Part shown: one piece after another, positions 60,317-64,000 of the stretch
Numbering within the stretch: position 1 is the stretch's first letter
How the letters are laid out: each line of letters opens with the position of its first letter
DNA from: Denitrobaculum tricleocarpae
Lineage (GTDB): Bacteria; Pseudomonadota; Alphaproteobacteria; Kiloniellales; Kiloniellaceae
NCBI RefSeq assembly: GCF_007004665.1
Contig: NZ_ML660053.1
Span: 806,001-870,000 of the forward strand
Direction of reading: 5' to 3'
Length of the DNA: 64,000 nucleotides
The notes under the pieces: generated by a model
The model's database searches: none
The model's input: the letters and a program-made list of their open reading frames with translations, nothing else
What the model was told of the DNA's origin: nothing
Position numbers and translations under genes: made by a program

Positions 60317-61222
60317 ATGATTACGGTATTCGGTTCGATCAATCTGGATCTTGTTACGCGGGTGGTGCAGCTGCCCCGCCCGGGTGAGACGGTTCACGGT
60401 TCCGATATTACCCGGTTCGCTGGTGGCAAAGGCGCGAACCAGGCCCTCGCAGCCCGCAGGGCGGGGGCGGAGGTACGTCTGGTCGGCGCTGTCGGGCAGG
60501 ACGATTTTGCGGGCCAGGCCCTTGCCGAACTACGGGCCGCTGCTGTTGACCTGACCGCTGTCGAGGAGCGGGGCGACACGACCGGCGTCGCCGTGATTAC
60601 GGTCGACGAAGCGGCCGAGAACACAATCGTTCTCTCGCCCGGCGCCAATCTGCGGTGCGAGGCAAAACAGATTCCAAGGGATGCGTTCGCTCCGGGCGGG
60701 ATCCTGATGCTGCAGATGGAAGTCTCCGAGCATGAGACTTTTGCGGCGGCCCGTCTGGCCAAGGCCAGCGGGGGATGTGTGATCCTCAGCCTGGCGCCCT
60801 TCCAACCACTGGCGCGGGACGCCTTCAGCGATGTCTCGATCCTTCTGGTGAACGAGACGGAAGCAGCGGACCTCGCCGGACACTACGGTATCGAGGGCGT
60901 TGGGTACGAAGAGATCGTGCAGGCGCTTGCCGGTTACCTGGATGTGACTGTAATCGCGACCCTGGGGGCCGACGGTGCTGCCTCCTCGCAGAGCGGTGGA
61001 GATGTTATCAGGGTCTCCTCGCCGCAGGTCACGCCGGTTGATACAACAGGGGCGGGTGACACTTTCGCCGGTGTACTGGCCGCGGGTCTTGATGCGGGCG
61101 ATGACCTGGCGAACGCCATGGGCCGCGCGGCGGTCGCGGGGGCTCTGGCCTGCACGAAACAGGGCGCGCAGCCTTCCTTCCCGACGAGGTTGGCAATCGA
61201 TAGGGCACTGACGCGCGACTGA
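60317..61222 (+). CDS. rbsK: Ribokinase (PfkB family sugar kinase)
   Basis: A 301-residue PfkB-family kinase. The signature FAGGKGANQALAARRAG (about residues 35-51) is typical of ribokinase, and the ATP/catalytic signature DTTGAGDTFAGVLAAGL (catalytic Asp, near 244-260) is complete. Start ATG 60317 with AGGG upstream, giving the conserved ITVFGSINLDLV N-terminus. It phosphorylates ribose or another sugar; in view of the mannonate genes a different sugar or 2-keto-sugar substrate cannot be excluded. Divergent from the GntR-manD operon with 200 bases between. Confidence 0.9.
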   Translation: MITVFGSINLDLVTRVVQLPRPGETVHGSDITRFAGGKGANQALAARRAGAEVRLVGAVGQDDFAGQALAELRAAAVDLTAVEERGDTTGVAVITVDEAAENTIVLSPGANLRCEAKQIPRDAFAPGGILMLQMEVSEHETFAAARLAKASGGCVILSLAPFQPLARDAFSDVSILLVNETEAADLAGHYGIEGVGYEEIVQALAGYLDVTVIATLGADGAASSQSGGDVIRVSSPQVTPVDTTGAGDTFAGVLAAGLDAGDDLANAMGRAAVAGALACTKQGAQPSFPTRLAIDRALTRD

Positions 61223-61265
61223 CGAGACCTCAAAAGCACCCGAGCGAGAAGGGAGTGCCGGGCTG

Positions 61266-64000
61266 CTATTGCTGCTGACCAACTCGCAGCAGGGGATCGC
61301 CTGAGGCGTCGGGCGCGTCCCCGATAAAGAGGATCGCCTGCTCGAAGGCTGCCATGGCCGCCTGCCGCCCGCGGGTGACCTCGAGGATCACACCGCCGAC
61401 AATCCGGTTGGCGTCGGCAGAGATTTTCTGCAGTTGGATTTCGCGCAGTGCGAACTGCGCTTTGGCGGTGGCAAGTGCAGATTGCTCTAAGGCCAATTTC
61501 TCCTTGTTTGCTGCCAATTCTGTTCCGAGCACTGTGAGCTTGCCTTCCAGCTCCGCGATTTTGGCGTCGAAGGACGCTCGCTGTGGGTCCGTGTCATCGG
61601 GCGTAAGGGCTCTGAGATCCGCGAGGGCCGCCATCAGGTTCTTCTCGGTCGTTTCCTGCTCTGCGATACTCTTTTCGATTGACTTTATCGTCGTGGATGC
61701 CGCGGTCATTTGTCCGCGGTTCTCCTTGACTTTCTTTTCGATGATAAGTCCGGCCTCTGATAGCAGCTTTGAGCGATAACTGTTCACGTGCCCGAGGGCT
61801 GTGACCATATTCTTTCCCATCTTGACGGCGGCTTTCTCGCGCTCTTGCCGCTTCTTCTTAAGGTCATTCACGTCGTCGCCGGCCGACAGTGCCGGTAGGC
61901 TACCGGCTTCCGTCAGCGTCTTGTTGGCTTCCTTAATCGCATCGTCATTGTCCGGGAGGGTGAGCAGGGATTGCCGGAAGGCTTCATCGTCGCCCCCCTG
62001 AAGTGACTGAGTCCAGGCGTCTTGCACCCGTTTCTGCAGGGTCGTGTCCTTCACGGCCGCGGCGAAGGATTGCAGCTGCATGTCGGTCTTTTCGACATAA
62101 CGTTGTTCATGATGCTCGAAGAGGCGTTTGAGCGCCGGGCCGCCACCGGTCGTGCGTTCGGTCAGCAGGTTGAGTTCCTCCTGCTCGCCGGCGCTGCGGT
62201 TGGGATTGGCCCGCAGTTCGTTGACCCGCAGCAGGTTGGTATCCAGACTGCCGCCCAGATTGAACATGGCGAGGCTTTGTGCGGCCTTGATAATGGGCTC
62301 GGGGTTGGCACTGTAGGATTTGATCGCCCAGTTGCCGATATCGTCCTTGATCAGCGCATAGTTGGTGATCCCCCCGCCGCCGACCCTCACGCTGTTGATG
62401 TTCTGCCAGAACTGCTTGTCGAGTTCCGACTGAATTTCCAGGGTGCGTGTATCCAGATTGCTGAAGGCTTCCCCGATCCGGAACGGCAAAGCGCGTGTCC
62501 CGTGCCGGTCCAACATGTTCCGCCAGCCGAGACCAGGATCGTCCTGGTAGGTGCTCGAGGCATAGCTGCTGCGTAGGTAGGCGCTGGCCGGCCGAATGTA
62601 CACCATGCTGGCGCGGTACTCGTAGGCCTTTTTCAACGCTGCTTGAACCGACTTCGCGCGAGCCGCCTGACCGCTTCGTTCCGCTTCGATGTCGGAGTAG
62701 TGGAGCGCGGCAATGAGGTCGTCTAGGACATCCCGCTGATCCCCGTCGTTCATTCGATCAGGCAGACTGGTGACCTGTGCTTGTCCAGTGGGCAGCTGAT
62801 AGGCTGCGAGGGTCTTTGCTGCATGTTCAAGTTTCTTCCGTTCGGCTTCCTTCAGCTTTCGTTCGTCATCAGTAAGTTGAGGCTCTGTTTGCTCAGCCGC
62901 CACTTTGGCTTTGGCTGCTTGATTGTTGACGAGCTGCTTCAAAAGCGCAAAGACAGCCGAAGGTTCCTTGTCAACACCTAGCTTTTCGGCGTTTGCTACG
63001 ACTTCATTGCGCGAAGCCATTGCAACGGAAATTGTGTCCTTTATGCGCTTAAGTCTGGCGTCCAGATCATTGTCTTCCGATGTTCTGTTCTTCTGTTTTG
63101 CAAGCTGTTTCTTTTGCGTGGTTTGAGCGGACTCAAGTTGGTTTGTGCTGTTGCGCTCCCTGACAGTCGCATCAAAAACAACTGCCTCTGCACCCTGAAC
63201 CAGCGCAACCGCATCCAGATAATCTTGGGTTAGTGAAGTGATAACGCTTGTCACTGCCTTGTCTCTGGCTAGCTTGCCGCTACCGGCGATATGGCTTGAG
63301 CGGTTCTTGAAAAACGCACGCGTCTCCGTCAGGCGATGATGTCGCGGAGATGCGGCGTGACTTGGGTTGATCTGACTCACGATCCCGCGCGCCGCGTCGC
63401 CTTCCAGCCAAATCACTATGTGTTGTTTAACTTCATCTATTGAAATTTCTTTGGCCAACCCCCCAAGATGCTTGTTGATCGCGTTTTGGTCTCGGATGAT
63501 CGTTATGAGTTGTTCCGGAGTGACGAAACTGTCGGTTACATACTCCGCGTTCCCTGTGAGAGTTCTGAATGCAAAGACTGCCGGTGTGGCTGTAGCGTTG
63601 GAGGCGTTGAGCTTTCTTTGCGCTTCTTCGCGGGCCGACGTGTTTTCGCCTTGAAGTTTTGTGAGATCGGAGATGGATTCTTCGATGGCTTCTAAGACCG
63701 CCGCTTCATTCTGCTCGGCTTCGGCGAACTTGGTCACTTGCTCTTCTAACTGGCTGACCCTGTTGTTCAGGTCAAGCAGCAGGTTGTCGAAGGTTTCGCG
63801 TGAATTTCCGCTCAGCGAGAATGCCCGGGCCAGCTCGCCCGGTATCCGCCGTTCCTCAAGCTTTTTCTCATGGCGCGCACGAGCTTCCAACTCGTCTGCC
63901 TGGATCAGGAAGGTGTTGCCGATGGCCTGCAGAGCGGGCACGAAGGCCTTGCGAACGCGCGGGCCAACCCCGCTGATGCTGGTAATCGGAATGATGCCTT
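61266..64000 (-). CDS. Very large helical/coiled-coil protein of unknown function (5' end outside window)
   Basis: At least 911 residues, open to the right edge (upstream of the first GTG at 63941 the frame reads GIIPITSISGVGPRV without stop). I do not recognise it. It is rich in Ala, Glu, Lys, Gln and Asn, with long predicted coiled coils at about residues 30-130, 265-345, 375-410 and 720-840 of the visible part. A central part (YIRPASAYLRSSY, GLGWRNMLDRHG, GGGGITNYALIKDDIGNWAIKSY) looks globular, with a glycine-rich loop. No membrane segments or signal peptide are in the visible part. A gene of this size next to a sugar kinase has no evident functional link. Confidence 0.8.
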   Translation of the reverse strand, partial: GIIPITSISGVGPRVRKAFVPALQAIGNTFLIQADELEARARHEKKLEERRIPGELARAFSLSGNSRETFDNLLLDLNNRVSQLEEQVTKFAEAEQNEAAVLEAIEESISDLTKLQGENTSAREEAQRKLNASNATATPAVFAFRTLTGNAEYVTDSFVTPEQLITIIRDQNAINKHLGGLAKEISIDEVKQHIVIWLEGDAARGIVSQINPSHAASPRHHRLTETRAFFKNRSSHIAGSGKLARDKAVTSVITSLTQDYLDAVALVQGAEAVVFDATVRERNSTNQLESAQTTQKKQLAKQKNRTSEDNDLDARLKRIKDTISVAMASRNEVVANAEKLGVDKEPSAVFALLKQLVNNQAAKAKVAAEQTEPQLTDDERKLKEAERKKLEHAAKTLAAYQLPTGQAQVTSLPDRMNDGDQRDVLDDLIAALHYSDIEAERSGQAARAKSVQAALKKAYEYRASMVYIRPASAYLRSSYASSTYQDDPGLGWRNMLDRHGTRALPFRIGEAFSNLDTRTLEIQSELDKQFWQNINSVRVGGGGITNYALIKDDIGNWAIKSYSANPEPIIKAAQSLAMFNLGGSLDTNLLRVNELRANPNRSAGEQEELNLLTERTTGGGPALKRLFEHHEQRYVEKTDMQLQSFAAAVKDTTLQKRVQDAWTQSLQGGDDEAFRQSLLTLPDNDDAIKEANKTLTEAGSLPALSAGDDVNDLKKKRQEREKAAVKMGKNMVTALGHVNSYRSKLLSEAGLIIEKKVKENRGQMTAASTTIKSIEKSIAEQETTEKNLMAALADLRALTPDDTDPQRASFDAKIAELEGKLTVLGTELAANKEKLALEQSALATAKAQFALREIQLQKISADANRIVGGVILEVTRGRQAAMAAFEQAILFIGDAPDASGDPLLRVGQQQ

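Overview
This window looks like chromosomal DNA of a GC-rich, heterotrophic alphaproteobacterium, most likely a Rhodospirillales-type organism. That inference rests on the pcaQ/pcaDCHGB arrangement, a TRAP carrier beside pobA, a chemoreceptor carrying a C-terminal PilZ domain, two small PAS proteins of a kind common in that group, and many LysR/GntR/TetR regulators each paired with a small catabolic or transport unit. No rRNA, tRNA, CRISPR array, phage or intact transposase gene was recognised.

Layout. 1-6.0 kb: an FAD amine/glycine-type oxidoreductase (cut by the left edge) divergent from an RpiR regulator, followed by a polar amino acid ABC transporter. 6.0-8.8 kb: an AT-richer island with a large lipoprotein and a LuxR-type regulator. 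9-11.5 kb: a PAS protein, an ECF sigma factor and a GcvA-like LysR protein. 11.9-21.4 kb: an aromatic acid module, with TRAP uptake genes and pobA (4-hydroxybenzoate to protocatechuate) on the minus strand and pcaQ divergent from pcaDCHGB. Both promoter regions carry the same long dyad, so PcaQ probably controls uptake and catabolism together. 21.4-30.6 kb: a TetR/enoyl-CoA hydratase/isomerase set, a 270-bp MITE, an asparaginase-like protein with an altered active-site residue, a MerR-NTPase fusion, and a TetR regulon linking two FMN-type oxidases and a glutathione transferase.

30.7-39.8 kb: a phosphonate-type ABC transporter (phnD, phnC, two phnE) divergent from a PhyH-type dioxygenase, then an isochorismatase-like hydrolase with its LysR regulator, a GntR regulator with a BenE-type carrier, and small cupin and VOC proteins. 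40.1-49.6 kb: a molybdenum hydroxylase (isoquinoline oxidoreductase type), a diheme cytochrome c peroxidase with an amicyanin-like cupredoxin and the MCP-PilZ receptor, a PAS protein and an MltF-like transglycosylase. 49.7-51.6 kb: palindromic mini-elements, a CueR-like regulator and a 1.4-kb gap without recognisable genes.

51.6-64 kb: a lipoprotein esterase, then an rtcB RNA-ligase operon. The rtcB leader holds a 38-codon reading frame, several hairpins and mutually exclusive antiterminator/terminator stems; this is the best candidate here for an undescribed regulatory system. It is followed by an acetyltransferase, an MFS carrier with a divergent LysR regulator, a mannonate dehydratase/GntR/ribokinase set and a very large coiled-coil protein running off the right edge. 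A miniature element family with CTAG ends recurs at three or possibly four sites, and all three binding-protein transporters carry a strong hairpin just after the binding-protein gene.
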